DNA of 64,000 nucleotides from an uncultured Christensenella sp. (GTDB lineage Bacteria; Bacillota; Clostridia; Christensenellales; Borkfalkiaceae), in assembly GCA_910583545.1 (NCBI GenBank), contig CAJTXM010000001.1, positions 130,155 to 194,154 on the forward strand. The letters are read 5' to 3'. Positions 42,023 to 49,401 of the stretch are shown in pieces; the stretch's first letter is position 1, and every line of letters begins with the position of its first letter. The position numbers and the translations under genes are program-made. The notes beneath the pieces were generated by a model. It did not search any database. It worked only from the letters and a program-made list of their open reading frames with translations, and was not told the DNA's origin.

Positions 42023-42144
42023 TCGGCTTATCATATATCACACAATACGGTGTCAGGTTCCGCTTTTTTCGGGTCGTGTACTTCTGTGTACATTCCCCTC
42101 AAAAATGCTCGCCTTCCTTGTCTTGTGTGCATCTGATAATCCGA
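42023..42144 (+). repeat. Palindromic operon repeat, copy C
   Basis: 122 bp between rplF and rplR, 3 bases after the stop codon. Ends TCGGCTTATCA / TGATAATCCGA (one mismatch), then CACACAA / TTGTGTG; central TGTAC / GTACA stem. The most diverged copy in its right half (GCTCGCCTTCCTTGTCTTG). Confidence 0.8.
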
Positions 42145-42181
42145 GACCGCTTAGGTTTTGCCTTATTAAGGAGAATTTATT

Positions 42182-42550
42182 ATGATTAAAATGATAGATA
42201 AAAATGCAGAAAGACAGCGCCGTCATACAAGGGTAAGAAAGAAAATTACCGGTACGGCACAGACTCCGCGCCTCAACGTTTACAGAAGTCTGAACCATAT
42301 TTACGTTCAGATAATCGACGATACGAAAGGCGTTACGCTCTGCTCGGCTTCGACTATGGAAAAGGCCGTCAAGTCCGAAATCAAGGATATGACCAAGACC
42401 GACGCCGCAAAAGCAGTCGGCAAGGCCGCCGCTAAAAAGGCGCTCGACTTAGGTATCAAAGAAGTCGTTTTCGACAGAGGCGGTTATCTCTATACGGGAC
42501 GTGTACAGGCAGTGGCAGACGGCGCAAGAGAAGCCGGACTCAATTTCTAA
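42182..42550 (+). CDS. rplR: 50S ribosomal protein L18
   Basis: 122 residues. RRHTRVRKKITGTAQTPRLN start and FDRGGYLYTGRVQAVADGAR end are typical; binds 5S rRNA with L5. AAGGAG 7 bases upstream, after the repeat-bearing gap. Confidence 0.97.
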   Translation: MIKMIDKNAERQRRHTRVRKKITGTAQTPRLNVYRSLNHIYVQIIDDTKGVTLCSASTMEKAVKSEIKDMTKTDAAKAVGKAAAKKALDLGIKEVVFDRGGYLYTGRVQAVADGAREAGLNF

Positions 42551-42560
42551 GGAGCTAATT

Positions 42561-43094
42561 ATGGAAGAAAAGAAAGAAAGACCTGCAAGAAGAGAAAGAG
42601 CAAAAAGGCAGGAAGACGACGGGCTTATCAAAAAGCTTATACAGGTAAACAGGGTTACCAAAACCGTAAAGGGCGGTAGAAATATGCGCTTTGCGGCTCT
42701 CGTGGTCGTCGGCGACGGCAACGGTTCGGTAGGCTACGGCACGGGAAAATCAAAGGAAGTTCCCGAAGCTATCGAAAAAGCTACGGCTCAGGCTAAAAAG
42801 GCTATGAGAAAAGTCAACCTCAAAGAAACTTCCATTCCTCATACCGTAACGGGTGTGTTCGGCAGAGGCTCGGTTCTTATGATGCCTGCTTCCGAAGGTA
42901 CCGGCGTTATCGCAGGCGGACCCGTCCGTGCGGTTATGGAAGCCGCAGGCGTAAAGGATGTCAGAACCAAGTCGCACGGCACTTCCAATCCTATCAACTG
43001 CGTAAAGGCTGCCGTCAACGGACTTTACGAGCTGATGTCCCCCGAAGACGTTGCTTCGGCACGCGGAAAGAGCGTGGAAGAATTATCACTTTAA
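42561..43094 (+). CDS. rpsE: 30S ribosomal protein S5
   Basis: 177 residues from the ATG behind AAGGAG. N-terminal charged extension, then RNA-binding fold with VNRVTKTVKGGRNMRF and GTGKSKEVPEAIEKA, and the C-terminal ASEGTGVIAGGPVRAVMEAAGV. S5 shapes the decoding centre and mRNA entry. Confidence 0.97.
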   Translation: MEEKKERPARRERAKRQEDDGLIKKLIQVNRVTKTVKGGRNMRFAALVVVGDGNGSVGYGTGKSKEVPEAIEKATAQAKKAMRKVNLKETSIPHTVTGVFGRGSVLMMPASEGTGVIAGGPVRAVMEAAGVKDVRTKSHGTSNPINCVKAAVNGLYELMSPEDVASARGKSVEELSL

Positions 43095-43106
43095 CGGAGG
43101 AGCGTA

Positions 43107-43289
43107 ATGATTAAGGTAACGCTTATTAAAAGTGCGTCCAACGAAACCAAGACGGTCAAAGCCACTGTTGCGGCGCTCGGACTCAAAAAAATAGGAAGTA
43201 CAAAGACCTTTGACGAAAATTCTGCCAACTTAGGACAGATAAAAAAGGTTGCATACCTTCTTAAAATAGAAAAGGAAGGTGACAAATAA
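43107..43289 (+). CDS. rpmD: 50S ribosomal protein L30
   Basis: 60 residues, the usual short bacterial L30 (KVTLIKSASNETKTVKATVA). Its last base is shared with the rplO start codon (TAATG), coupling their translation. Confidence 0.95.
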   Translation: MIKVTLIKSASNETKTVKATVAALGLKKIGSTKTFDENSANLGQIKKVAYLLKIEKEGDK

Positions 43290-43738
43290 TGAGAATAGAT
43301 ACATTATCGCCTGCCGAGGGCGCAACGACGCGCACCAAAAGGCTCGGCAGAGGAATAGGCTCCGGTCACGGCAAAACTTCGTGTAAAGGACATAAAGGTC
43401 AATGGGCACGTTCGGGCGGCGGCGTCCGTCCCGGTTTCGAGGGCGGTCAGATGCCTTTGGCAAGACGTATTCCCAAACGCGGCTTCCACAACAAGTGGGC
43501 AACGCGCTACACGATCATAAATTTAAGCCAGCTTGAAAAGGTTGCGGCAGGCACCGTCGTCGATTTCGACTACGTTTGCGCTAACAACCTTGCAAAGGAC
43601 GTCAAGAATTCCGCTGGACTCAAAGTCCTCGGCACGGGCGAACTCAAAGTCAAGCTCACCGTAAAAGCCGCAAAATTTTCCGAAAGCGCTAAGACGGCAA
43701 TAGAAAAAGCCGGCGGAACCTGCGAAATCGCAGAATAA
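43289..43738 (+). CDS. rplO: 50S ribosomal protein L15
   Basis: 149 residues. Gly-rich N-terminal extension RLGRGIGSGHGKTSCKGHKG winds into the 23S rRNA core. Overlaps rpmD by one base and is followed 47 bases later by secY. Confidence 0.97.
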   Translation: MRIDTLSPAEGATTRTKRLGRGIGSGHGKTSCKGHKGQWARSGGGVRPGFEGGQMPLARRIPKRGFHNKWATRYTIINLSQLEKVAAGTVVDFDYVCANNLAKDVKNSAGLKVLGTGELKVKLTVKAAKFSESAKTAIEKAGGTCEIAE

Positions 43739-43785
43739 TACTCAGCGGAAGGCGTTTGGATGCGCCTTCGACAAAGAGGTTCAAA

Positions 43786-45153
43786 ATGTTTGAAACAATA
43801 AAAAATTGTTTTAAGGTAAAGGAAATCAGAAAGAAGATATTTATTACTCTTCTTCTGCTTCTCATCTTCCGTCTCGGCTGTTATATTCCCGTTCCGGGCA
43901 TCGACGTTGATACGTTCAAAAGTTATATTAACGACGGAAGCTTTTCTTTCCTTGAAATTTTAACCAGCATAACGGGCGGTTCGCTTGCCAACGCAACGCT
44001 GTTTGCGCTCGGTATAAGCCCCTACATCAATGCGTCGATTATAATTCAGCTTCTTACCGTCGGTATTCCGGCGCTTGAACGTATGTCCAAGCAGGGCGAA
44101 GAAGGCAGGAAGAAAATCGCGCAGATAACCCGTTACGTTACGATCGCGCTTGCAGTTGCGCAGGCAATCGGTATCGTTATCAACTTCGGTATGCAGAGCG
44201 ACGCTATCAAACTCTCGCTCTTCGGTCACTATGCAAACGGCAGCGGAATTTCCGAAACGGGCGCTAAGTGGATAGCGGGGATTTTCTTAACGGTCGTATA
44301 TACTGCGGGTGCAATGCTCGTTATGTGGATCGGCGAAAGAATTACCGAGTACGGAATTTCCAACGGCATTTCGCTTATTATCTTCATCGGTATTATTTCG
44401 ACCGCAGGTCTTACCATCGTTGAAAAATTCAAACTCGCTTTCACGGGCACTCCTTCGGTTCTTTGGGAGCTGTTAGGTTTCGCAATTCTTACAGTTCTTG
44501 AATTCACCGCGATAGTCGCAGTCGACTTATCCGAGAGAAGAATACCCGTCCAGTACGCAAAACAGGTAAAGGGCAGGAAGATGTACGGCGGACAGTCTTC
44601 GGTTATCCCCATCAGGATTTCCGGTTCGGGCGTTATGCCCCTCATCTTCGCGTTTGCGATAATTTCCTTCCCTCAGATGATTATCTCCCTGTTCTGGCCC
44701 GACAGTTCGGCGAACGCTGGGCTCAACGAGTGGTTCTCGGCTACGGGCGCCTGGTACGGACAGCTCATCTATATGATAACGCTCTGCGTTCTCATTTTCG
44801 CATTTGCATTCTTCTATCAGTCGATGCAGTTCAATCCCGAGGACGTTTCAAAGACCATTCAGCAGAACGGCGGTTTCATTCAGGGCATAAGACCGGGCAG
44901 ACCTACTGCCGACTATCTCAAAAAGATATCCAACAGAATAACGCTCTTCGGCGCGATCTATCTCTCGCTTGTTGCGTTCATTCCGTCGCTTATCTCGATG
45001 ATAGCTCTGAGTCTTCTCAACGTAACGGATACGGCGCTTCTGTCGGTATTCTCGACTACGGGTATTCTCATCGTGGTTTCGGTTGCGTTGGAGCTTGACA
45101 AACAGCTTGAATCGCAGCTGATGATGAAAAACTATAAGGGCTTCCTCAAATAA
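43786..45153 (+). CDS. secY: Preprotein translocase subunit SecY
   Basis: 455 residues from MFETIKNCFKVKEIRKKIF behind AAAGAGG; an earlier in-frame ATG at 43756 has poor spacing. Ten membrane helices form the channel; plug region GSLANATLFALGISPYI and the cytoplasmic loop LSERRIPVQYAKQVKGRKMY that binds SecA/ribosome are intact. Placed after rplO as usual. Its stop codon is the first triplet of repeat copy D. Confidence 0.97.
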   Translation: MFETIKNCFKVKEIRKKIFITLLLLLIFRLGCYIPVPGIDVDTFKSYINDGSFSFLEILTSITGGSLANATLFALGISPYINASIIIQLLTVGIPALERMSKQGEEGRKKIAQITRYVTIALAVAQAIGIVINFGMQSDAIKLSLFGHYANGSGISETGAKWIAGIFLTVVYTAGAMLVMWIGERITEYGISNGISLIIFIGIISTAGLTIVEKFKLAFTGTPSVLWELLGFAILTVLEFTAIVAVDLSERRIPVQYAKQVKGRKMYGGQSSVIPIRISGSGVMPLIFAFAIISFPQMIISLFWPDSSANAGLNEWFSATGAWYGQLIYMITLCVLIFAFAFFYQSMQFNPEDVSKTIQQNGGFIQGIRPGRPTADYLKKISNRITLFGAIYLSLVAFIPSLISMIALSLLNVTDTALLSVFSTTGILIVVSVALELDKQLESQLMMKNYKGFLK

Positions 45154-45273
45154 AATGCGTATATACTTCGCATAACGGTGTTGTCTTTACGTTTTTGCTC
45201 AGTCATTTACGTCTATGTAAACTCTTTCGCAAAATCCGCAGACGCCTTGTTCTGCTTGTATCTCCACATTTTA
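45151..45273 (+). repeat. Palindromic operon repeat, copy D
   Basis: 123 bp between secY and adk. Ends TAAAATG / CATTTTA are exact complements and the left end includes the secY stop codon; GTATATAC / GTATC inside; TTTAC / GTAAA central stem. Closest to copy B. Confidence 0.85.
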
Positions 45274-45292
45274 TAAAGGTGGTAATATTTAT

Positions 45293-45928
45293 ATGAAAAT
45301 AATTTTACTCGGCGCACCGGGCGCCGGCAAAGGCACTCAGGCAAGCAGAATTGCAGGCAAATACAAGCTTTTGCACATTTCGACCGGAGATATATTCCGC
45401 GCCAACATAAAAAACGGCACCGAAATCGGTAAGATTGCAAAATCTTACACCGATTCGGGCAGGCTCGTCCCCGACGAGGTCACCTGTGAAATCGTAAAGG
45501 ACAGGCTGAGCTGGAAGGACGCCGGACAAGGTTATATGCTCGACGGTTTTCCGCGCAATCTGTTTCAGGCTCAGCAACTCGACAAATTCGCAGATATCGA
45601 TATCTGTCTGAATATCGACGTCGACGAAAGCCTTCTTATGGACAGAATCTGCGGTCGCCGTATGTGCGCGTGCGGTGAAAGCTATCACGTTTCCACGCTT
45701 CAGGGCAGTGAAACCTGCGCAAAGTGCGGAGGTAAGCTGTACCAGCGTCCCGACGACGTTCCCGAAACGGTCAAAACAAGGCTTTCGACCTATAAGTCGC
45801 AGACTGCGCCTCTTATCGAGTACTACAAATCTCAGGGTAAGCTTTATAGCGTAACAAGCGGAGAGGGCAGTCCCGACGACGTGTTCGTACAGATTTGCGC
45901 AATTTTAGATAAGTTTTTAAATGATTAA
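45293..45928 (+). CDS. adk: Adenylate kinase, zinc-type
   Basis: 211 residues. P-loop GAPGAGKGTQ (7-16), NMP-binding STGDIFR, DGFPRN, and a LID with Cys pairs CACG and CAKC that bind structural zinc, as in Bacillota enzymes. Interconverts ATP + AMP and 2 ADP. After secY across repeat copy D; overlaps map by 8 bases. Confidence 0.97.
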   Translation: MKIILLGAPGAGKGTQASRIAGKYKLLHISTGDIFRANIKNGTEIGKIAKSYTDSGRLVPDEVTCEIVKDRLSWKDAGQGYMLDGFPRNLFQAQQLDKFADIDICLNIDVDESLLMDRICGRRMCACGESYHVSTLQGSETCAKCGGKLYQRPDDVPETVKTRLSTYKSQTAPLIEYYKSQGKLYSVTSGEGSPDDVFVQICAILDKFLND

Positions 45929-46667
45929 GATCAAAACCGAAAAAGAAATAGAATATATGCGCGAAAGCTGCCGTATCGTCAGGGAAACGCTCGATTTCGT
46001 AGGCAGGAATATCAAAGCGGGTATGACTACCAAGGACGTGGACGAACTCGTCTATAAGTATATCACTTCCTGCGGAGCCTATCCCTCCGAACTCGGTTAT
46101 GACGGTTATCCGGCAAGCTCCTGCGTTTCGGTAAACGAGGTGGTCGTTCACGGAATACCGTCGGACAGAGTTATCCTCGACGGCGACATCGTAAGCGTGG
46201 ATATCACAGCCGAAAAGAACGGCTATCACGGCGACGCGTGCAGAACTTTTCTGATAGGTAACGTTTCAGAGGAGAAAAGACGGCTCGTTAAAGTGACGGA
46301 AGAATGTTTTTTCAAGGCAATAGAGGGCTTGCAGGCAGGCGTTCCTCTGTACGATATCGGTTATAAGGTTCAGACCCACGCCGAAGCAAACGGTTACAGT
46401 GTAGTCCGTGCTCTCACGGGGCACGGGATAGGCAGAGAAATGCACGAAGATCCTGCCGTTCCCAACTACGGAAGAGCGGGCACCGGCATAAGATTGAAGA
46501 GCGGAATGACTATCTGCATAGAGCCTATGGTCAACGCCGGTACGCATAAGGTCAATTTCAGTCAGACGGACGGCTGGACGGTGACTACCGCGGACGGACT
46601 TCCGTCGGCGCACTACGAAAATACCGTTCTGATAAAAGATGACGGCGTAGAGATTTTAACGTTATAA
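45921..46667 (+). CDS. map: Methionine aminopeptidase type I
   Basis: 248 residues. Removes N-terminal Met from nascent chains. Metal ligands lie in GDIVSVDITAEKNGYHGDACR (two Asp), TGHGIGREMHEDP (His), and IEPMV and ENTVL (Glu). No N-terminal zinc-finger extension. Translationally coupled to adk by an 8-base overlap. Confidence 0.97.
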   Translation: MIKIKTEKEIEYMRESCRIVRETLDFVGRNIKAGMTTKDVDELVYKYITSCGAYPSELGYDGYPASSCVSVNEVVVHGIPSDRVILDGDIVSVDITAEKNGYHGDACRTFLIGNVSEEKRRLVKVTEECFFKAIEGLQAGVPLYDIGYKVQTHAEANGYSVVRALTGHGIGREMHEDPAVPNYGRAGTGIRLKSGMTICIEPMVNAGTHKVNFSQTDGWTVTTADGLPSAHYENTVLIKDDGVEILTL

Positions 46668-46683
46668 TCTTTGTGAGATTTTT

Positions 46684-46977
46684 ATGAAGTTGAAAATTCC
46701 TATGATAGGCGGTATATGCCAGAGCACTCAGGGCAGGGACAAGGGAAGATATTATCTTATCAAGCTGATATATCCCGACGGTTCAGTGGGCGTCGTGGAC
46801 GGCAATTTCAAAAAACTTGCCACTCCGAAGCGTAAAAACATTAAACACGTCAGGTTGTTGCCCGAAAAAGCCGAAACTATCGCTTTGAAACTTATCGACG
46901 GCAGACAGGTCTTTGACACGGAAGTGTATTCCGCGCTTAAAGGTTACAACTGCCCGAAGCCCGAAGTGGAACAGTAA
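46684..46977 (+). CDS. KOW-domain RNA-binding protein (L14e-like) between map and infA
   Basis: 97 residues. QSTQGRDKGRYYLIKLI and VDGNFKKLATPKRKNIKHV match the small KOW/L14e-like proteins found at exactly this position in many Clostridia. Probably binds rRNA or ribosomal precursors; the role is not established. Gap of 16 bases from map. Confidence 0.88.
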   Translation: MKLKIPMIGGICQSTQGRDKGRYYLIKLIYPDGSVGVVDGNFKKLATPKRKNIKHVRLLPEKAETIALKLIDGRQVFDTEVYSALKGYNCPKPEVEQ

Positions 46978-46996
46978 ATATTTTGAGAGGTTGCGT

Positions 46997-47218
46997 GTGT
47001 CAAAAGACGACGTTATAGAAGCCGAAGGAAAGGTAATAGAGTGCCTTCCGAACGCGAACTTTAAAGTTAAACTAACAAACGGATACGTAATTACAGCCTA
47101 TATTTCGGGCAAATTGCGTATGAACTATATCCGCATAATCGAGGGCGATAACGTCAAGCTTGAAATGAGCCCTTACGATTTGACCAAAGGCCGCATTACC
47201 TGGCGCAGTAAAAACTGA
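46997..47218 (+). CDS. infA: Translation initiation factor IF-1
   Basis: 73 residues from a GTG start (SKDDVIEAEGKVIECLPNA follows) 6 bases after GAGAGG; a TTG two codons earlier is in frame but too close. S1/OB-fold protein that occupies the A site during initiation; GYVITAYISGKLRMNYIRI and the end RGRITWR-like (KGRITWRSKN) are conserved. Followed by the 283-base structured gap before rpmJ. Confidence 0.96.
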   Translation: MSKDDVIEAEGKVIECLPNANFKVKLTNGYVITAYISGKLRMNYIRIIEGDNVKLEMSPYDLTKGRITWRSKN

Positions 47219-47272
47219 GCGAACAATGCAAACGGCGGAACGACCGCTCTAACAAAGAAAAAAATTTGAGCA

Positions 47273-47493
47273 TAAACAGCCGAAATTTTTTGTGAGGAAA
47301 ATTAAAATGAAATAACGGCGCAAGCAGGGTTTCCCTGCGCCCGCGCACTCAATTTGTGGCTACGCCACCTCAGTGGAGTGAATTTTTGCGATTATATAAT
47401 AAGTTTGCCATTAAAATCGCAAAAAGAGAGGCAACGCCTCTCAAATCACGAAAAAATTGAAGGCGCTTAAATAGCCGAAATTTTTTGTGAGGA
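47273..47493 (+). repeat. Duplicated rpmJ initiation region around a hairpin array
   Basis: AGCCGAAATTTTTTGTGAGG+A (21 bp) occurs at 47278-47298 and again at 47473-47493, with TAAA before each. The second copy supplies the rpmJ ribosome-binding site; the first leads to the tiny frame ATG-AAA-TAA (47307-47315). Between them are four hairpins: GCAGGG / CCCTGC (47324), CACTC-GTGGC / GCCAC-GAGTG (47346), TTTTTGCGATT / AATCGCAAAAA (47383) and GAGAGGC / GCCTCTC (47426). Confidence 0.75.
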
Positions 47494-47501
47494 TATTTTT
47501 T

Positions 47502-47618
47502 ATGAAAGTCAGACCTTCTGTAAAGCCTATGTGCGATAAATGCAAAGTAATCAAGAGAAACGGAAAAGTAATGGTTATTTGTAGTAAAAACAAGAGCCAT
47601 AAACAGCGTCAGGGCTAA
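47502..47618 (+). CDS. rpmJ: 50S ribosomal protein L36, zinc form
   Basis: 38 residues, MKVRPSVKPMCDKCKVIKRN, then VICSKNKSHKQRQG. Three Cys and one His (CxxC, C, H) form the zinc ribbon of the C+ type. Typical position between infA and rpsM, but isolated by long gaps on both sides (283 and 329 bases). GTGAGG lies 11 bases before the ATG. Confidence 0.96.
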   Translation: MKVRPSVKPMCDKCKVIKRNGKVMVICSKNKSHKQRQG

Positions 47619-47742
47619 TTTCGCTTAAAATAAGCATCGCATTACGGCGTTGCCTTTACGCACCGCTTCGGTTACATGCTTCGTGTATGCTCCCTTGCGG
47701 TTTACGCTGGCGCCTTGTACTGCTTGCTTCTTTTAACCGAAA
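47619..47742 (+). repeat. Palindromic operon repeat, copy E
   Basis: 124 bp directly after the rpmJ stop codon. Ends TTTCGCTTAAAA / TTTTAACCGAAA (one mismatch); ACCGC / GCGGT and CATGC / GTATG nested stems. Shares CTCCCTTGCGGTTTACGC with copy A. Confidence 0.85.
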
Positions 47743-47806
47743 TACCGCTTTGCGGGTTTTATAGCGTAACTATTTATCCTGCCGGCTCTTTCACGTTTTA
47801 ACCGCG

Positions 47807-47835
47807 TTGAAACGGTTTGCAGGGCGCTGTATAAT
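47807..47835 (+). promoter_or_regulatory. Internal promoter for the alpha-operon part
   Basis: TTGAAA, 17 bp, TATAAT, 113 bases upstream of rpsM. It would let rpsM-rplQ be made independently of the long upstream transcript. Confidence 0.7.
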
Positions 47836-47859
47836 AGCAGAAAACTATTTCTGTTTGAA

Positions 47860-47895
47860 TTTTCAGCTACATTCCGAAATTTTAAGCTGAAAGTT
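47860..47895 (+). promoter_or_regulatory. Leader hairpin upstream of rpsM
   Basis: TTTCAGCT / AGCTGAAA inverted repeat with a loop of about 17 bases, in the transcript of the internal promoter. Position suits a ribosomal-protein feedback site (S4-like control), but no class match is claimed. Confidence 0.45.
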
Positions 47896-47947
47896 AAACG
47901 GGTTGACATAACAAAACATTTTAAAATTTAACGGAGGAATTAAATCT

Positions 47948-48322
47948 ATGGCACGTATTGCCGGTGTGGATTTACCAAGAGAGAAGAGAATAGAGATAGG
48001 GCTTACCTATATTTACGGTATCGGCTTGAAGACGTCGCAGAAGATTCTCGCTGCGACGGGCGTTGACCCCGATACAAGAGTTAAGGATCTGGACGAAACA
48101 ACCGTTTCGAAACTCAGAGAATACATCGACCATAATTACAGGGTCGAGGGCGAACTCAGAAGCGAAGTTTCGCTCAACATCAAAAGGCTTATGGAAATCG
48201 GATGCTATCGCGGTATCCGTCACAGAAAGGGTCTGCCCGTAAGGGGACAGTCCACAAAGACCAACGCAAGGACGAGAAAAGGTCCGCGCCGTACGGTCGC
48301 TAAGAAGAAGGGAGCAAAGTAA
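47948..48322 (+). CDS. rpsM: 30S ribosomal protein S13
   Basis: 124 residues. MARIAGVDLPREKRIEIGLTYI start, helix-two-turns-helix middle and the basic GQSTKTNARTRKGPRRTVAKK tail that contacts P-site tRNA. Strong GGAGG; first gene of the alpha-operon segment behind its own promoter. Confidence 0.97.
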   Translation: MARIAGVDLPREKRIEIGLTYIYGIGLKTSQKILAATGVDPDTRVKDLDETTVSKLREYIDHNYRVEGELRSEVSLNIKRLMEIGCYRGIRHRKGLPVRGQSTKTNARTRKGPRRTVAKKKGAK

Positions 48323-48333
48323 GGAGGTAAGGT

Positions 48334-48732
48334 ATGGCAGGAAATACTAAAAAGCAGACTACGAGAAAGCGTAGAGAGCTTAAAAAAGTCGACAAAGGTC
48401 AGGTACACATTCAGTCGACCTTCAATAACACGCTCGTTACCGTTACCGATTTACAGGGCAACGTTATAAGCTGGTCAAGCGCAGGCAGTCTCAACTTCAA
48501 GGGTTCGAGAAAGGGAACGCCGTTCGCGGCGCAGATGGCTTGCGAAACCGCTGTAAAGCAGGCAAAAGAACACGGACTCCGTTCTGCGGAAGTTTACGTT
48601 AAAGGCCCCGGCGCAGGCAGGGAGTCGGCTATAAGAGCAATAGGCGCGTGCGATGTCGAAATCACGCTGATTTCGGACGTATCGCCTATTCCCCACAACG
48701 GATGCAGACCGCCTAAGCGTCGTAGAGTATAA
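48334..48732 (+). CDS. rpsK: 30S ribosomal protein S11
   Basis: 132 residues. HIQSTFNNTLVTVTDLQGNV and GPGAGRESAIRA segments are conserved; ends NGCRPPKRRRV. Platform protein near the E site. AAGGAGG within the 11-base gap after rpsM. Confidence 0.97.
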   Translation: MAGNTKKQTTRKRRELKKVDKGQVHIQSTFNNTLVTVTDLQGNVISWSSAGSLNFKGSRKGTPFAAQMACETAVKQAKEHGLRSAEVYVKGPGAGRESAIRAIGACDVEITLISDVSPIPHNGCRPPKRRRV

Positions 48733-48752
48733 TCGGAGGTAAAGATAATAAT

Positions 48753-49376
48753 ATGGCAACGTACAGAGAAGCAAAATGCCGTCTTTGCAGAAGAGAGGGC
48801 GGAAAATTGTTTTTAAAGGGCGACAAGTGCTACACAGGCAAGTGCCCGTTTGAAAAAAGACCTACGCCTCCGGGTGTGCACGGCGCAGGCAGAAAGAAAG
48901 TGTCCGAATACGGTCAGCAGCTCCGCGAAAAGCAGAAGGTTAAGCGTATTTACGGCGTACAGGAAGGTCAGTTCCGCGCATATTACGAGAAAGCCGACAG
49001 AATGAAAGGCATCACCGGTGAAAATATGCTTTCGCTTTTGGAGCGCAGACTCGACAACGTTATCTTCCGTATGGGTATCGGCGCAAGCCGTTCACAGGCA
49101 AGACAGCTTGTCAATCACGGACATTTCCTTGTAAACGGAAAGAAGGTGAACATTCCCTCCTATATAATCAAGGTCGGAGACGTTATTACGGTCAAAGAAA
49201 ACAAAACTTCGAATAAGTATTTCGAATCGATAAAAGCTATGAAAGTCGGCGTAATGCCCAAATGGCTTGAATTTAACCCCGAAAAGTTGGAAGGCAAAAT
49301 TTTATCGCTTCCCGCAAGAGATGATATCGACAGCCAGATAGCAGAGCATATGATTGTCGAGTTGTACTCCAAGTAA
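48753..49376 (+). CDS. rpsD: 30S ribosomal protein S4, zinc form
   Basis: 207 residues. N-terminal Cys residues (CRLCRREGGKLFLKGDKC, then KCPF) give the C+ zinc-binding type; S4 RNA-binding domain LERRLDNVIFRMGIGASRSQARQ follows. Primary 16S rRNA binder and a known autoregulator in other bacteria. In Bacillus rpsD is elsewhere; in Clostridia it lies here, between rpsK and rpoA. Confidence 0.97.
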   Translation: MATYREAKCRLCRREGGKLFLKGDKCYTGKCPFEKRPTPPGVHGAGRKKVSEYGQQLREKQKVKRIYGVQEGQFRAYYEKADRMKGITGENMLSLLERRLDNVIFRMGIGASRSQARQLVNHGHFLVNGKKVNIPSYIIKVGDVITVKENKTSNKYFESIKAMKVGVMPKWLEFNPEKLEGKILSLPARDDIDSQIAEHMIVELYSK

Positions 49377-49401
49377 TAACTGAATCCAAGGAGGTAACAA
49401 T

